Source: Pseudomonadota bacterium (GTDB lineage Bacteria > Pseudomonadota > Gammaproteobacteria > Burkholderiales > Burkholderiaceae_C). From it: a DNA stretch of 64,000 bases. Of this stretch, positions 1 through 13,496 are shown in pieces. The translations under genes were made by a program, and so were the position numbers. The notes beneath the pieces are model-generated. The model did not search any database. It saw only the letters and a program-made list of their open reading frames with translations, and was not told the DNA's origin. The first letter of the stretch is position 1. Every line of letters starts with the position of its first letter. The stretch spans positions 269,738-333,737 of the forward strand of contig JAIUOW010000001.1 in NCBI GenBank assembly GCA_020161775.1, read 5' to 3'.

Positions 1-384
1 CATTTCGCTGGCCACGTCCAGGATACCGCCCAGGCCGAAGAAGGTGTTGACATTCACACGCATGAGATTTTCAGCGGCGTTTTGCCACTTGAACTGCAGT
101 GCGCTGTTGACGAAGGACCAGAAATCCCCCAGGTTTCCGAAGAAATTGCTCACCCCGGTACGCACTGTGGGAGGCGTGACTTCGCGGTAAGCAACAGCCA
201 CCGGCTTGAGCACCACCGAGTCGATGTTGTCGTTGAATTCAGACACACCCCGGTTCCATCTTTCGAACGGGTCGCGCGATGCCACGTCGCCCCGCGCGGC
301 GCAGCCGGTGGTCAGCAGGACGAGGGCCGCCAACGCGGCCCAAAGCCCGGCGCGTGCGCCGGGAAGAGAGAAAACTGTTGTCAT
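1..384 (-). CDS. mlaA: MlaA (VacJ) outer-membrane lipoprotein, partial
   Basis: This is the outer-membrane component of the Mla system, which removes mislocalised phospholipids from the outer leaflet. The first 128 codons lie in the window and the gene continues past the left edge. The start is the ATG at 384-382, overlapping the mlaD stop as ATGA. A lipoprotein signal peptide ends at Cys28 (L-T-T-G-C), and the mature N-terminus has the family features DPFERWNR and FNDNIDSVVLKP. It is the fourth gene of mlaF-E-D-A. Identification rests on these motifs and the operon; the C-terminal part cannot be checked. Confidence 0.93.
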   Translation of the reverse strand, partial: MTTVFSLPGARAGLWAALAALVLLTTGCAARGDVASRDPFERWNRGVSEFNDNIDSVVLKPVAVAYREVTPPTVRTGVSNFFGNLGDFWSFVNSALQFKWQNAAENLMRVNVNTFFGLGGILDVASEM

Positions 385-869
385 TTTTTTGCCGTGTTCC
401 CTTGCGAAGCCCCGCCTTCAGCCGCCTTGCTGTACAAGAACTGGCTGATCAGGTTTTCAAGCACCACCGCCGATTGTGTGGAGGTGACCGTGTCGCCAGC
501 CGCCAGATTTTTTTCGTCCGCGCCAGCCTCGATGCCAATGTACTGCTCACCCAGCAGCCCGCTTGTCAGTATCTTGAGCGAGCTGTCCTTGGGAAAAACG
601 TAGCGGTTTTCCAGGGCCAGCGTCACGCGCGCCCGGTAAGACTTGTCGTCAAAGGTAATGGATTCGACGCGGCCCACCACCACGCCTGCGCTCCTGACAG
701 CCGCCTGGCGCTTCAAGCCACCGATGTTGTCAAACTGCCCCGACACCTGGTAGGTGGACTGGAAGCTGAGGTTCAGCAGATTGGCGGACTGCAGCGCCAG
801 GAACAGGATGGCCGCGCCCCCGATCAGGACAAACAGGCCTACCCACACATCGTTTTTACTGCGTTCCAT
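381..869 (-). CDS. mlaD: MlaD, MCE-domain periplasmic ring protein
   Basis: This 162-residue protein has one N-terminal membrane anchor (about residues 8-27) followed by a single MCE domain (about 37-115). In the family, MlaD forms a hexameric lipid-conducting ring on the MlaFE transporter in the inner membrane. The sequence shows the MCE features SGQFDNIGGLKRQAAVRSAGVVVGR (here only positions 43-67 are meant) and GLLGEQYIGI. The C-terminal segment contains a hydrophobic helix (VVLENLISQFLYS). It starts 40 nt after mlaE stops and overlaps mlaA by four bases, so the genes are almost certainly cotranscribed. Length is normal for the family. Confidence 0.94.
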   Translation of the reverse strand: MERSKNDVWVGLFVLIGGAAILFLALQSANLLNLSFQSTYQVSGQFDNIGGLKRQAAVRSAGVVVGRVESITFDDKSYRARVTLALENRYVFPKDSSLKILTSGLLGEQYIGIEAGADEKNLAAGDTVTSTQSAVVLENLISQFLYSKAAEGGASQGNTAKK

Positions 870-909
870 CAGTCACTCCTGTCTTGAGTTGGGCGGGAGG
901 TGAGCCTTC

Positions 910-1692
910 TCATATGCTGAACATCAACGTGGTCAGCAGGAAATCCAGCCCCAGCACCGCCAGAGACGCCACCACCACGGTGCGCGTCGTGGCGCGCGAC
1001 ACGCCCTCGGGCGTGGCCTGCGCCATGTAACCCTGCAAAACGGCAACAAACGTCACGGTCACGCCGAACACGAGGCTTTTGACCACGCCGTTGCCCACAT
1101 CCTTCCAGACGTCCACGCCACCTTGCATCTGGCTCCAGAAGGCGCCCGGGTCCACGCCGATCAGGATCACGCCCACCACCCAGCCGCCCACGATGCCCAC
1201 GGCGCTGAACACCGCGGCCAGCAGCGGCATGGTGATGACGCCGGCCCAAAAACGCGGCGCCAGGATGCGGCGCACGGGGTCCACCGCCATCATTTCCATG
1301 GCGCTGAGCTGCTCGCCGGCCTTCATCAGGCCGATTTCCGCCGTCAGCGAAGTACCGGCGCGCCCGGCAAACAGCAACGCGGTGACCACGGGCCCCAGCT
1401 CGCGGACCAGGCTCAGGGCGACCAGAAGCCCCAGCGCCTCCGACGAGCCGTAGCGCTGCAGCGTGTAGTAGCCCTGCAGGCCGAGCACAAAACCCACGAA
1501 AAGGCCTGATACGGCAATGATGGCAAGCGAGTAATTGCCCAGGAAATGGACTTGGTCGCGCACCAGGTCAAAGCGCCGAAGCGCCGGCCCCGCCAGCTTG
1601 ACAAGCCGCAGGAGCAGGCGGGTGGCCTGCCCGATGTCAGCGAGCTTGCCACGCACGGCATGGCCGGTGTCGGCAGGATTCCACCAGCTCAT
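910..1692 (-). CDS. mlaE: MlaE, ABC transporter permease for phospholipids
   Basis: This 260-residue integral membrane protein of the MlaE/Ttg2B family is the permease of the MlaFEDB complex. The hallmark segment around residues 100-135 contains ELGPV, AGRAGTSLTAEIG and MKAGEQLSAMEMM. Several hydrophobic helices follow, including the C-terminal AVLGLDFLLTTLMF. Its ATG overlaps the mlaF stop codon as ATGA, which shows translational coupling with the ATPase. Length matches the family norm of about 260 residues. No disruption is seen. Confidence 0.95.
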   Translation of the reverse strand: MSWWNPADTGHAVRGKLADIGQATRLLLRLVKLAGPALRRFDLVRDQVHFLGNYSLAIIAVSGLFVGFVLGLQGYYTLQRYGSSEALGLLVALSLVRELGPVVTALLFAGRAGTSLTAEIGLMKAGEQLSAMEMMAVDPVRRILAPRFWAGVITMPLLAAVFSAVGIVGGWVVGVILIGVDPGAFWSQMQGGVDVWKDVGNGVVKSLVFGVTVTFVAVLQGYMAQATPEGVSRATTRTVVVASLAVLGLDFLLTTLMFSI

Positions 1693-2504
1693 GCCAGCCC
1701 CCCGCTGAAGTCCTGCGCAACCGTCGGGCCGGGATAGTGGAATCCGACCGGCCCGTCTGCCCGCGCATGGACGAACTGCTGCACCAGCGGATCGGCAGAG
1801 TGGAGCACCTCGTCGGGCGAGCCCTGGGCGGCCACGCGGCCATTGGCCAGGATGATCACCTGGTCGGCGATGCGGAAGGTCTCTTCCAGGTCATGCGACA
1901 CCACGATGCTGGTGATGCCCAGTGTGTCGTTGAGCCGGCGGATGAGCTGCGCGGCCGTGCCCAGCGAGATCGGGTCGAGACCGGCAAAGGGCTCGTCATA
2001 CATGATGAGCTCGGGGTCCAGCGCAATCGCGCGCGCCAGCGCCACGCGCCGGGCCATGCCGCCGGAAATTTCGCTGGGCATGAGGTCGCGCGCGCCGCGC
2101 AGGCCCACCGCATTGAGCTTCATGAGCACGATGTCACGCACCAGCTCCGGTGACAGCGTGGTGTGCTCACGCAGCGCAAAGGCCACGTTGTCCAACACGC
2201 TCAGATCGGTGAACAGTGCGCCAAACTGGAACAGCATGCCCATGCGCCGGCGCGCCGCGTACAGCGCCGCCCGGTCCATGGCGCCCACGTCCTGGCCCTC
2301 GAACAGCGTCTGTCCCGCGGTGGCCCGGATCTGGCCACCGATGAGGCGCAGCACGGTGGTCTTGCCCCCGCCCGAAGCGCCCATCAACGCCGTGACCTTG
2401 CCGCGTGGCACGGTCAGCGACAGCCCATCAAGGATGAGGCGCTTGCCGTAACCAAAGCTCAGGTCACGCAGTTCGACGACGGGAATAGGGGCAGAGGTGT
2501 CCAT
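1689..2504 (-). CDS. mlaF: MlaF, ABC transporter ATPase
   Basis: This 271-residue ATPase powers the Mla transporter. It has Walker A GASGGGKTT near residue 42, the signature ISGGMARR, Walker B LIMYDEPFAGLDP and the switch histidine in VVSHDLEE. The SGGM form of the signature and the FAGLDP sequence are typical of MlaF rather than other ABC ATPases. It is the first gene of the mla operon. The start codon lies only 7 nt beyond the T-run of the gltBD terminator and shows no clear Shine-Dalgarno sequence, so its transcription start and leader are unclear. Confidence 0.94.
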   Translation of the reverse strand: MDTSAPIPVVELRDLSFGYGKRLILDGLSLTVPRGKVTALMGASGGGKTTVLRLIGGQIRATAGQTLFEGQDVGAMDRAALYAARRRMGMLFQFGALFTDLSVLDNVAFALREHTTLSPELVRDIVLMKLNAVGLRGARDLMPSEISGGMARRVALARAIALDPELIMYDEPFAGLDPISLGTAAQLIRRLNDTLGITSIVVSHDLEETFRIADQVIILANGRVAAQGSPDEVLHSADPLVQQFVHARADGPVGFHYPGPTVAQDFSGGLA

Positions 2505-2510
2505 GAAACG

Positions 2511-2533
2511 AAAAAAGCCGGATGCGATCCGGC
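2511..2533 (-). terminator. Rho-independent terminator of gltBD
   Basis: On the minus strand a perfect 7-bp GC-rich stem (2517-2523 with 2527-2533, loop of three) is followed by six T residues (2516-2511). It lies 57 nt after the gltD stop codon and immediately before the mlaF start. Confidence 0.85.
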
Positions 2534-2589
2534 TTCGGAATGATAAAGGAAGACACTCTTTCCTGAATTAGCCCCGTATTACCTACGGC

Positions 2590-4056
2590 TTACCGGGGCA
2601 GGTCGCTGTAACCCATCAGGAATTCGTCCACCGAGCGGGCGGCCTGGCGGCCCTCGCGGATGGCCCAGACCACCAGCGACTGGCCACGGCGGATGTCACC
2701 CGCCGCAAACACCTTGGGCACGTTGGTCGCGTAGCCGTTGGTGAAGTCGGTGGTGGCCCTGGCATTGCCACGGGCATCCTTTTCCACGCCAAACTGCTCC
2801 AGCACGCTGGCCACGGGGCTCACAAAGCCCATGGCCAGCAGCACCAGGTCGGCCTTGAGCACCTGCTCGCTGCCGGGCACCTCGGCCATCTTGCCGTCCT
2901 TCCATTCCACGCGCACGGTCTTCAGGCCGGTGACCTTGCCCTTTTCACCGATGAATTCCTTGGTGGAAATGGCGAATTCGCGCTCGCAGCCTTCTTCGTG
3001 GCTGGAGCTGGTACGCAGCTTGTATGGCCAGTAGGGCCAGGTCATCGGACGGTTTTCCTCTTCCGGCGGCTGCGGCATGAGCTCGAACTGGGTCACGCTG
3101 GCCGCGCCATGGCGGTTGCTGGTACCCACGCAGTCGGATCCGGTGTCGCCACCGCCGATCACGATGACGTGCTTGCCGTCGGCGCGAAGCTGCCCTTTGA
3201 GCTTGTCTCCCGCATTGACCTTGTTTTGCTGCGGCAGGAACTCCATCGCGAAATGGATACCGTCCAGGTCGCGCCCGGGCACGAGCAGGTCGCGCGACTG
3301 CTCGGCCCCGCCCGTGAGCAGCACGGCGTCAAAGTCCTTTTGCAGCTGCTCGGGGCTGATGGTTTCCCTGGCCCAGTTGGTGACCTTTGAATCCTTGGGC
3401 AGGTTGCCCACCATGACGCCGGTGCGGATGGTCACGCCTTCAGCCTTCATCTGCTCCACACGCCGGTCGATGTGGGACTTCTCCATCTTGAAGTCGGGAA
3501 TGCCGTAGCGCAGCAGGCCGCCCACGCGGTCGTTCTTTTCAAACAGCGTCACGTCGTGGCCCACGCGCGCCAGCTGCTGCGCCGCCGCCATGCCAGCGGG
3601 GCCGGAGCCCACCACGGCGACCTTCTTGCCGGTCTTGTGCGGGGCCGGGCGCGGCGTGACCCAGCCCTCGGCCCAGGCGCGGTCGATGATGGCGTGCTCG
3701 ATGGATTTGATGCCCACCGGGTCGTCGTTCACGTTCAGCGTGCAAGCTGCTTCGCACGGTGCGGGGCAGATGCGGCCGGTGAACTCGGGGAAGTTGTTGG
3801 TGCTGTGCAGTACGGCAATCGCGTTCTGCCAGTCGCCGCGGTAGACCAGGTCGTTGAAGTCCGGAATGATGTTGTTGACCGGGCAGCCGTTGTTGCAAAA
3901 CGGCGTGCCGCAGTCCATGCAGCGCGCGCCCTGCACCTTGGCCTGCGCGTCGTCCAGGCCGATCACGAATTCCTTGTAGTGCTTGAGCCGTTCGGGCACG
4001 GGCTTGTAGCCCTCTTCAATGCGCCCGTATTCCATGAAGCCGGTGACTTTTCCCAT
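2590..4056 (-). CDS. gltD: Glutamate synthase (NADPH) small subunit
   Basis: This 488-residue subunit supplies electrons from NADPH through FAD and Fe-S clusters to GltB, for glutamate formation from 2-oxoglutarate and glutamine. The N-terminal cysteine clusters [14 protein letters not shown] and [12 protein letters not shown] bind [4Fe-4S] centres. The FAD fold [15 protein letters not shown] is near residue 150, and the NADPH-binding GGGDTGSDC is near residue 302. It follows gltB by 42 nt and is the last gene before a strong terminator. Length is normal. Confidence 0.97.
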   Translation of the reverse strand: MGKVTGFMEYGRIEEGYKPVPERLKHYKEFVIGLDDAQAKVQGARCMDCGTPFCNNGCPVNNIIPDFNDLVYRGDWQNAIAVLHSTNNFPEFTGRICPAPCEAACTLNVNDDPVGIKSIEHAIIDRAWAEGWVTPRPAPHKTGKKVAVVGSGPAGMAAAQQLARVGHDVTLFEKNDRVGGLLRYGIPDFKMEKSHIDRRVEQMKAEGVTIRTGVMVGNLPKDSKVTNWARETISPEQLQKDFDAVLLTGGAEQSRDLLVPGRDLDGIHFAMEFLPQQNKVNAGDKLKGQLRADGKHVIVIGGGDTGSDCVGTSNRHGAASVTQFELMPQPPEEENRPMTWPYWPYKLRTSSSHEEGCEREFAISTKEFIGEKGKVTGLKTVRVEWKDGKMAEVPGSEQVLKADLVLLAMGFVSPVASVLEQFGVEKDARGNARATTDFTNGYATNVPKVFAAGDIRRGQSLVVWAIREGRQAARSVDEFLMGYSDLPR

Positions 4057-4098
4057 GCTCTTGTCCAGTCCTGTCTGTATCGTGGGGGATGGTCCGCC

Positions 4099-8829
<4,731 letters not shown>

Positions 8830-8897
8830 GGCGTGCTCCTAGTTGTGTCGCAGGGACTGGAAGGATAGTGCACTGCAACAACAATGCCAAGAAGAAT

Positions 8898-8919
8898 AAT
8901 TGGGGTCAGATTCCAATTA
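8898..8919 (+). repeat. Left terminal inverted repeat of the RAYT element
   Basis: The motif AATTGGGGTCAGATTCCAAT is the inverse of the copy at 9691-9712. The arms are about 770 bp apart, on either side of the Y1 transposase gene. A shorter variant follows at 8945-8961. Confidence 0.8.
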
Positions 8920-8958
8920 TTCTTCGACGAAATCTCATCTTTATTAATTGGGGACAGA

Positions 8959-9663
8959 TTAAATAGGCGATTCAGACGGCTTTTGTGGTGGCCGCCCTGC
9001 GCGGGCTTGCGCCACCCGCCGTTCGGTGCGCTTTTGCAGGTCCGCCACGAAACCGGCCTCACCCAAAGCCCAGCCACCCAAGGCTGATTTCGTCAGGGCT
9101 TCGCGAACGGACGCTGCGACCCCGGCGCGCACCATGTCGGCGTAGGCCGCTTCGCGCGCAAATGGGGTGTTGCCCAACGTCCAGTACAAGGGGTGCGGCG
9201 TGATCAGCCGGTCATTGCGCAGGCCGGTGTAGTGCCCATGGCTGGACCAGGGGTAGTCGGCCGCCTCCACCACCATCCCGGCGCGCACCGGATTCAGGTC
9301 GATGTAGGCCATGCAGGCCAGCAAATGCCGGTCAGCCTGAATCACGGCACTGCGGTAACGCCCTTCCCACAGGGTACCGGTGCGACTCTGACGGTCATTG
9401 AAATACCGTACATAGCGCCGGCCCACCGCCTGCATCATGGCGGGAATCGATTCCGCAGTCTCGGGGGTGGCCAACAGGTGGAAATGGTTGCTCATGACCA
9501 CGTAGGCATGCAGCGCGACACCGAACCTGGATGCGTTATCGCCCAGTAGCGCGAGCAGCGTCTCGTAGTCTGCTGTCGCAGCAACGATCGGCTGGCGGTT
9601 GTTGCCCCGCTGGATCAGGTGATGCGGGTAACCAGGGACGGTGAGACGGGGAAGGCGGGCCAT
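8959..9663 (-). CDS. REP-associated tyrosine transposase (Y1/IS200-like)
   Basis: This 234-residue single-strand transposase of the Y1_Tnp family is thought to recognise REP hairpins rather than move as a classical IS. The HUH motif is visible as SNHFHLLATP (about residues 59-68). The catalytic tyrosine is probably in the GRRYVRYFND helix, and the family segment LWEGRYRSAVI...YIDLNPVRAGMV is present. Its own flanking repeats are given separately. The reading frame is intact, so it may still be active. The closest alternative name is transposase, IS200/IS605 type, but the length and the VSPxP-like N-terminus (RLTVPGYPHHLIQRGNNRQ) favour RAYT. Confidence 0.9.
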   Translation of the reverse strand: MARLPRLTVPGYPHHLIQRGNNRQPIVAATADYETLLALLGDNASRFGVALHAYVVMSNHFHLLATPETAESIPAMMQAVGRRYVRYFNDRQSRTGTLWEGRYRSAVIQADRHLLACMAYIDLNPVRAGMVVEAADYPWSSHGHYTGLRNDRLITPHPLYWTLGNTPFAREAAYADMVRAGVAASVREALTKSALGGWALGEAGFVADLQKRTERRVAQARAGRPPQKPSESPI

Positions 9664-9685
9664 GGAGCATTCATTGGAGTACGCT

Positions 9686-10540
9686 TCATGTTAATTGGAA
9701 TCTGACCCCGATTAGGGATTCCAGCCCGAATTCGGCCAGGATCTGGCGCAGGCGTTCAGCGGCGCTGCGCTTTTTCTGGCCGGTATGGCGCGCGATGATG
9801 AGCTCGTTCTTGAGGCTGTGTTCCCAGCCGACCAGCTCGGTCACGGTGACCTGGTAGCCACTGGCTTCCAGGTACAGGCAGCGCAGCACGTTGGTGATCT
9901 GGCTGCCCAGCTCACGCGTGTGCAGGGGATGGCGCCAAAGCTCGGCCAGCGGCGTGCGCGCCAGCGCCAAGGCCTTGGTTTCGCGCAGGCAGGCGGCGAC
10001 TTCCGCCTGGCAACAGGGCACCAGCACCATGTACCGGGCCTGCTTTTGCAGGCCAAACGCAATGGCGTCGTCGGTCGCTGTGTCGCAGGCGTGCAGCGCC
10101 GTCACGACGTCGATGCGCGCAGGCAATTGCGGCGCGTCCACTGATTGCGCCACGCTCAGGTTGAGGAACGACATGCGGTCAAAGCCCAGCTGTTGTGCAA
10201 GTTCCGCTGACTTCTGCACCAGGTCGGCGCGTGTTTCTATGCCGTAGATGTGGCCCGTGCCCCTGGCTTTGAAGAACAGGTCGTAGATGATGAAGCCCAG
10301 GTAGGACTTGCCCGCGCCATGGTCAGCCAGCGTCAGGGCAGCGTCCGCTGGCAGCTCCTGCAGCAGTTTCTCGATGAACTGGAACAGGTGGTACACCTGC
10401 TTGAGTTTGCGCCGCGAATCCTGGTTGAGCTTGCCCTCACGCGTGAGGATGTGCAGCGCCTTGAGCAGCTCGAGCGACTGGCCCGGGCGGATTTCGGATG
10501 CCAGCGCGCTGGCATCCGCGGCAGGCTTGCGCGGCTTCAT
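9686..10540 (-). CDS. Class I SAM-dependent methyltransferase, C-terminus supplied by RAYT repeat
   Basis: This 284-residue protein has a SAM-binding fold: motif I LADHGAGKSYLGF (about residues 70-82), an acidic residue after the second strand in YGIETRADL, and DVVTALHACDTATDDAI, which resembles the catalytic region of TRM13-like and other Methyltransf_32 proteins. Substrate is unknown. Its ATG overlaps the DUF1415 stop as ATGA, so the two are coupled. The last eight codons (IGVRFQLT) and the stop are encoded by the terminal repeat of the adjacent RAYT element, so the original C-terminus may have been replaced. Confidence 0.75.
   Translation of the reverse strand: MKPRKPAADASALASEIRPGQSLELLKALHILTREGKLNQDSRRKLKQVYHLFQFIEKLLQELPADAALTLADHGAGKSYLGFIIYDLFFKARGTGHIYGIETRADLVQKSAELAQQLGFDRMSFLNLSVAQSVDAPQLPARIDVVTALHACDTATDDAIAFGLQKQARYMVLVPCCQAEVAACLRETKALALARTPLAELWRHPLHTRELGSQITNVLRCLYLEASGYQVTVTELVGWEHSLKNELIIARHTGQKKRSAAERLRQILAEFGLESLIGVRFQLT
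9691..9712 (-). repeat. Right terminal inverted repeat of the RAYT element
   Basis: This is the inverse copy of 8898-8919. Read on the minus strand it encodes the last residues of the methyltransferase. Confidence 0.8.
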
Positions 10541-11124
10541 CGGTGCGGCCCTACGTCCAGTGCGGCCCAGCCCTCAAGGCCCAAGCGTTTCAGGGTCTGC
10601 ATGTTGGTTTCAAAAATCGCCTCGGGGTCCGGAAAGACTTCCACCGCCCGGTCGATGCTCGCTTCGCGCAGCAGATGCAAAGTGGGGTACGGCGACCGGT
10701 TGGTGAAGTTGGTGATGTCGTCTGGCTGCGTACCGCCAAACTGATAGTGAGGGTGGAAGTCCGCGATCTGGATTTCACCTTCCAGGCCAAGCTCCTCAAG
10801 CAGCGCCTGCGCATCGCCCATGAAATCATTGAAGTCCAGGAAGTCGTGCAGCATGCCAGGCACGACCAGCAACGTGGTGTCCCGTACCGCGGGATCCTCG
10901 GCCTGCAGGTCGGTCAGTTCGCGGCGCAGTTCATCCAGCAGCTCGGCAGGGCTGCGGGCCACGCTGACCGCCAGATGAACCTGTCCCTTGACATGAACCG
11001 CCTTGGCAAACGGGCAAAGGTTCAGGCCGATCACGGCGCGCTCCAGCCATGCATTTGTGTCCTGCAGTACCAGCGCCGCATCGGGCACTTCAGGCGGTGC
11101 GTCGCCGTGTTGGGTCAGTCCCAC
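10537..11124 (-). CDS. DUF1415 family protein
   Basis: This 195-residue protein of unknown function is widespread in proteobacteria. Recognisable DUF1415 segments are NAWLERAVIGLNLCPFA (about 24-40), the PGMLHDFLDFNDFM region, FHPHYQF and NRSPYPTLHLLRE. These are conserved in the family, but no reaction is established. It has no signal peptide or membrane segment, so it is presumably cytosolic. It starts 39 nt after the MFS gene stops and overlaps the methyltransferase by four bases. Confidence 0.85.
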   Translation of the reverse strand: MGLTQHGDAPPEVPDAALVLQDTNAWLERAVIGLNLCPFAKAVHVKGQVHLAVSVARSPAELLDELRRELTDLQAEDPAVRDTTLLVVPGMLHDFLDFNDFMGDAQALLEELGLEGEIQIADFHPHYQFGGTQPDDITNFTNRSPYPTLHLLREASIDRAVEVFPDPEAIFETNMQTLKRLGLEGWAALDVGPHR

Positions 11125-11163
11125 AAATCCCTTTCACCACGCCACTCGCGGCAGCAGCCGATT

Positions 11164-12348
11164 TTATCGGCGTTGCCTGAGCAGGATGCCCGTTTGCCAG
11201 GCGAGTACCAGGCCCACGGCGCTGCACAGGCCTGTTGCCAGCCACGTCCAGTGCCAGCCGCCTGCCACGCCGGCCACCCAGGCCACCAGGGGCGGGCCGG
11301 CAAACTGGCCGATGGAAGAGCATTGCTGAACCCAGCCCACCGTCGTGGCTACCGCGCCGCTGTCCGGCGCCAGGCGCACCGACAGGGAAAACAGCGTCCC
11401 CGGCACGACACCGCCGACCATGGAAAACAGCAGAATGGCGCCGTACCGCAGGGTTGCCCCGCCGTCCAGTGCAGGTGCGAACGCAAAGGCGGCCCCCAGC
11501 CCCATCGTGGCAAAGCCCGCATACAGCAGCCGCTGCGGCGCCCGGCCGCGCTGCAGCAGGCGGCCCGACGCGATGTTGCCCACCATGTTGACTGCCGCCA
11601 CCAGCGCCGTGAGCAAACCACCCGTGGCAGCGCCCACACCAGCCTGCGCGTAGATGGACGGCAAGAAGCCGATGACAGCCAGCCACTGCCCCGAGTACAC
11701 CGCAAATGCCGAAGCCACCAGCCACGGACCGGGCGACGACAGCGTCTGGCGCAACCGCCCGACCCATTGCGATGGCACGGCGGTGACCGCAGCGGGTGGG
11801 TCCGGCGCCACCGCACGCCACAGCCATGCCGCCATGATCCAGGACAGCGCACCCAACAGCCACCACCAACCAGGCCATCCCGCGGCTGCAATAAACAGGG
11901 GGCCGCCTGCCAGCGCCACGGCGGCGCCCAGCGGCATGTAGGCGCCCCACAAGCCCAGCATGGCGCTCATCCGCGCAGGTGCCACCAGTCGGCGAATCAG
12001 CGCGGGCGCAGGCAGCACAGCCAGCAGGAAGCCCGCACCTTCCACGGCGCGCAGCGCCAGCAGCGCGGGCGCGCCGGTCGCCAGACCGCCCGCCGCACTG
12101 GCCGCGCCCAGCAGCAGCAAGCCCGCCACCATGCAGCGGCGCAGGCCCAGGCTGTCCGCGGCCAGCCCCGTCACCAGACCCAGTGACATGCCGGCCAATT
12201 GAACCAGCGACAACAGGAAGCCTGACTGCAGCAGCGTGAGGCCCAGCGCGTCGCGAAGCACGGGCAGCGCTGGCGGCAGCTTGCCCACGTGCAGCGCGGC
12301 ACTGACGCCGGCCAGCACCACCACCAGCGCCGGGTCCAGGCGCTTCAT
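11164..12348 (-). CDS. MFS transporter (CynX/NimT-like)
   Basis: This 394-residue major facilitator protein has about 12 hydrophobic helices. The MFS loop 2-3 motif is present in the form GLAADSLGLRR (about residues 60-70). Its substrate cannot be told from sequence; the compact size and composition resemble CynX/NimT-type permeases. Its ATG overlaps the dgt stop as ATGA, placing it in the pil-aro-dgt transcript. Confidence 0.82.
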   Translation of the reverse strand: MKRLDPALVVVLAGVSAALHVGKLPPALPVLRDALGLTLLQSGFLLSLVQLAGMSLGLVTGLAADSLGLRRCMVAGLLLLGAASAAGGLATGAPALLALRAVEGAGFLLAVLPAPALIRRLVAPARMSAMLGLWGAYMPLGAAVALAGGPLFIAAAGWPGWWWLLGALSWIMAAWLWRAVAPDPPAAVTAVPSQWVGRLRQTLSSPGPWLVASAFAVYSGQWLAVIGFLPSIYAQAGVGAATGGLLTALVAAVNMVGNIASGRLLQRGRAPQRLLYAGFATMGLGAAFAFAPALDGGATLRYGAILLFSMVGGVVPGTLFSLSVRLAPDSGAVATTVGWVQQCSSIGQFAGPPLVAWVAGVAGGWHWTWLATGLCSAVGLVLAWQTGILLRQRR

Positions 12349-13493
12349 GGCGCGGGCATGTCCAGCAGCCGCCGGCCGGTCAGGCGCTCGTGCTCGCGCG
12401 CGGCGAACCGGTCTGTCATGCCGGCAATGTAGTCGGCCACGGCCCGGGCCTGGTCGGCGCGCACGGCAAAGCCGGACTGCATCTGTGCCGGGTCCGCCTG
12501 GTACGCGGCAAACAGGTCGCGCACCACCTGCTGTGCCTGCTGGGTCATCTGCGTGACCTGCGGGTGCCTGTACAGGTTGCGAAACAGGAACTGCTTGAGC
12601 TGCGTGGACTGCCCGGCCATGGCCGGGCTGAAGCCCACCAGCGCGGGCATGCGGCGTACCTCGTCGGCATTGGCCGGCGCGGCATCGGCCAGGGCTGAGC
12701 GCAGCGTGTCAATCACGTCGTAGACCTGGGCGCTCAGCATGCGGCGAATGGTTTCGTACAGCACGCGGCGGCCCTGCAGTTGCGGATGGTCTGCCAGCGC
12801 CTCGCGGCGGAAGTTGTCAAACAGCGCCACCTCTTCCAGCTGCTCCAGTGTGATCAAGCCCGAGCGAACGCCGTCATCAATGTCATGGGCGTTGTAGGCG
12901 ATCTCGTCGGCGAGGTTGCACAGCTGGGCCTCCAGCCCGGGCTGCGTACGGTCGATGAAACGCCTGCCCACGCCACCGGGGTCCGCCGCCTCCAGTTTTT
13001 CGGCATTGGCGCGCGAGCAGTGCTTGAGGATGCCCTCGCGCGTCTCGAACGTCAGGTTCAGGCCATCGAACCCGGGATAGCGCTCTTCCAGCGTGTCCAC
13101 CACGCGCAGGCTTTGCAGGTTGTGCTCGAAGCCGCCGTGCTGCGCCATGCATTCGTGCAGTGCGTCCTGGCCGGCGTGACCAAATGGCGTGTGGCCCAGG
13201 TCATGCGCCAGCGCGATCGCCTCCACCAGATCCTCATTGAGCTGCAGCGAGCGCGCGATCGATCGGCCCAGCTGGGCCACCTCCAGCGAATGGGTCAAGC
13301 GGGTGCGAAAGAGATCGCCTTCGTGGTTGAGGAACACCTGCGTCTTGTAGACCAGCCGCCGGAACGCGGTGGAATGCACGATGCGGTCGCGGTCGCGCTG
13401 GAAGGCGTTGCGCGTGGGCGCCGCCGCCTCCATGTGGCGCCGCCCGCGCGAGCGCGCCGGGTCGCTGGCATGGCGGGCAAGCGTGCCGTGCAT
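12345..13493 (-). CDS. dgt: Deoxyguanosinetriphosphate triphosphohydrolase-like protein
   Basis: This 382-residue HD-domain dNTPase hydrolyses dGTP or other dNTPs to the nucleoside and triphosphate. Metal-binding residues are visible in RLTHSLEVAQL, AHDLGHTPFGHAG and LADEIAYNAHDIDDG, and the N-terminal RDRDRIVHSTAFRRL is diagnostic. It starts 3 nt after the aroB stop. The order aroK-aroB-dgt is common in betaproteobacteria. An alternative start is the internal Met21. Confidence 0.93.
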   Translation of the reverse strand: MHGTLARHASDPARSRGRRHMEAAAPTRNAFQRDRDRIVHSTAFRRLVYKTQVFLNHEGDLFRTRLTHSLEVAQLGRSIARSLQLNEDLVEAIALAHDLGHTPFGHAGQDALHECMAQHGGFEHNLQSLRVVDTLEERYPGFDGLNLTFETREGILKHCSRANAEKLEAADPGGVGRRFIDRTQPGLEAQLCNLADEIAYNAHDIDDGVRSGLITLEQLEEVALFDNFRREALADHPQLQGRRVLYETIRRMLSAQVYDVIDTLRSALADAAPANADEVRRMPALVGFSPAMAGQSTQLKQFLFRNLYRHPQVTQMTQQAQQVVRDLFAAYQADPAQMQSGFAVRADQARAVADYIAGMTDRFAAREHERLTGRRLLDMPAP

Positions 13494-13496
13494 CGG

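Larger units (their letters stand above)
8898..9713. mobile_element. RAYT/REP-type element with inverted terminal repeats
   Basis: A Y1 transposase gene is bracketed by a near-perfect inverted repeat of about 22 bp: left arm 8898-8919 and right arm 9691-9712, differing at about two positions. A second, degenerate copy of the left motif (AATTGGGGACAGATTA) lies at 8945-8961 and supplies the transposase stop codon. This arrangement matches REP-associated tyrosine transposase elements. The right arm reaches into the end of the neighbouring methyltransferase reading frame. Confidence 0.75.

Noticed and set aside
10498-12186. A 562-codon plus-strand frame opposite DUF1415 and the MFS gene
   Set aside because: Gln/Arg/His-rich with no domain; both minus-strand genes are well supported.
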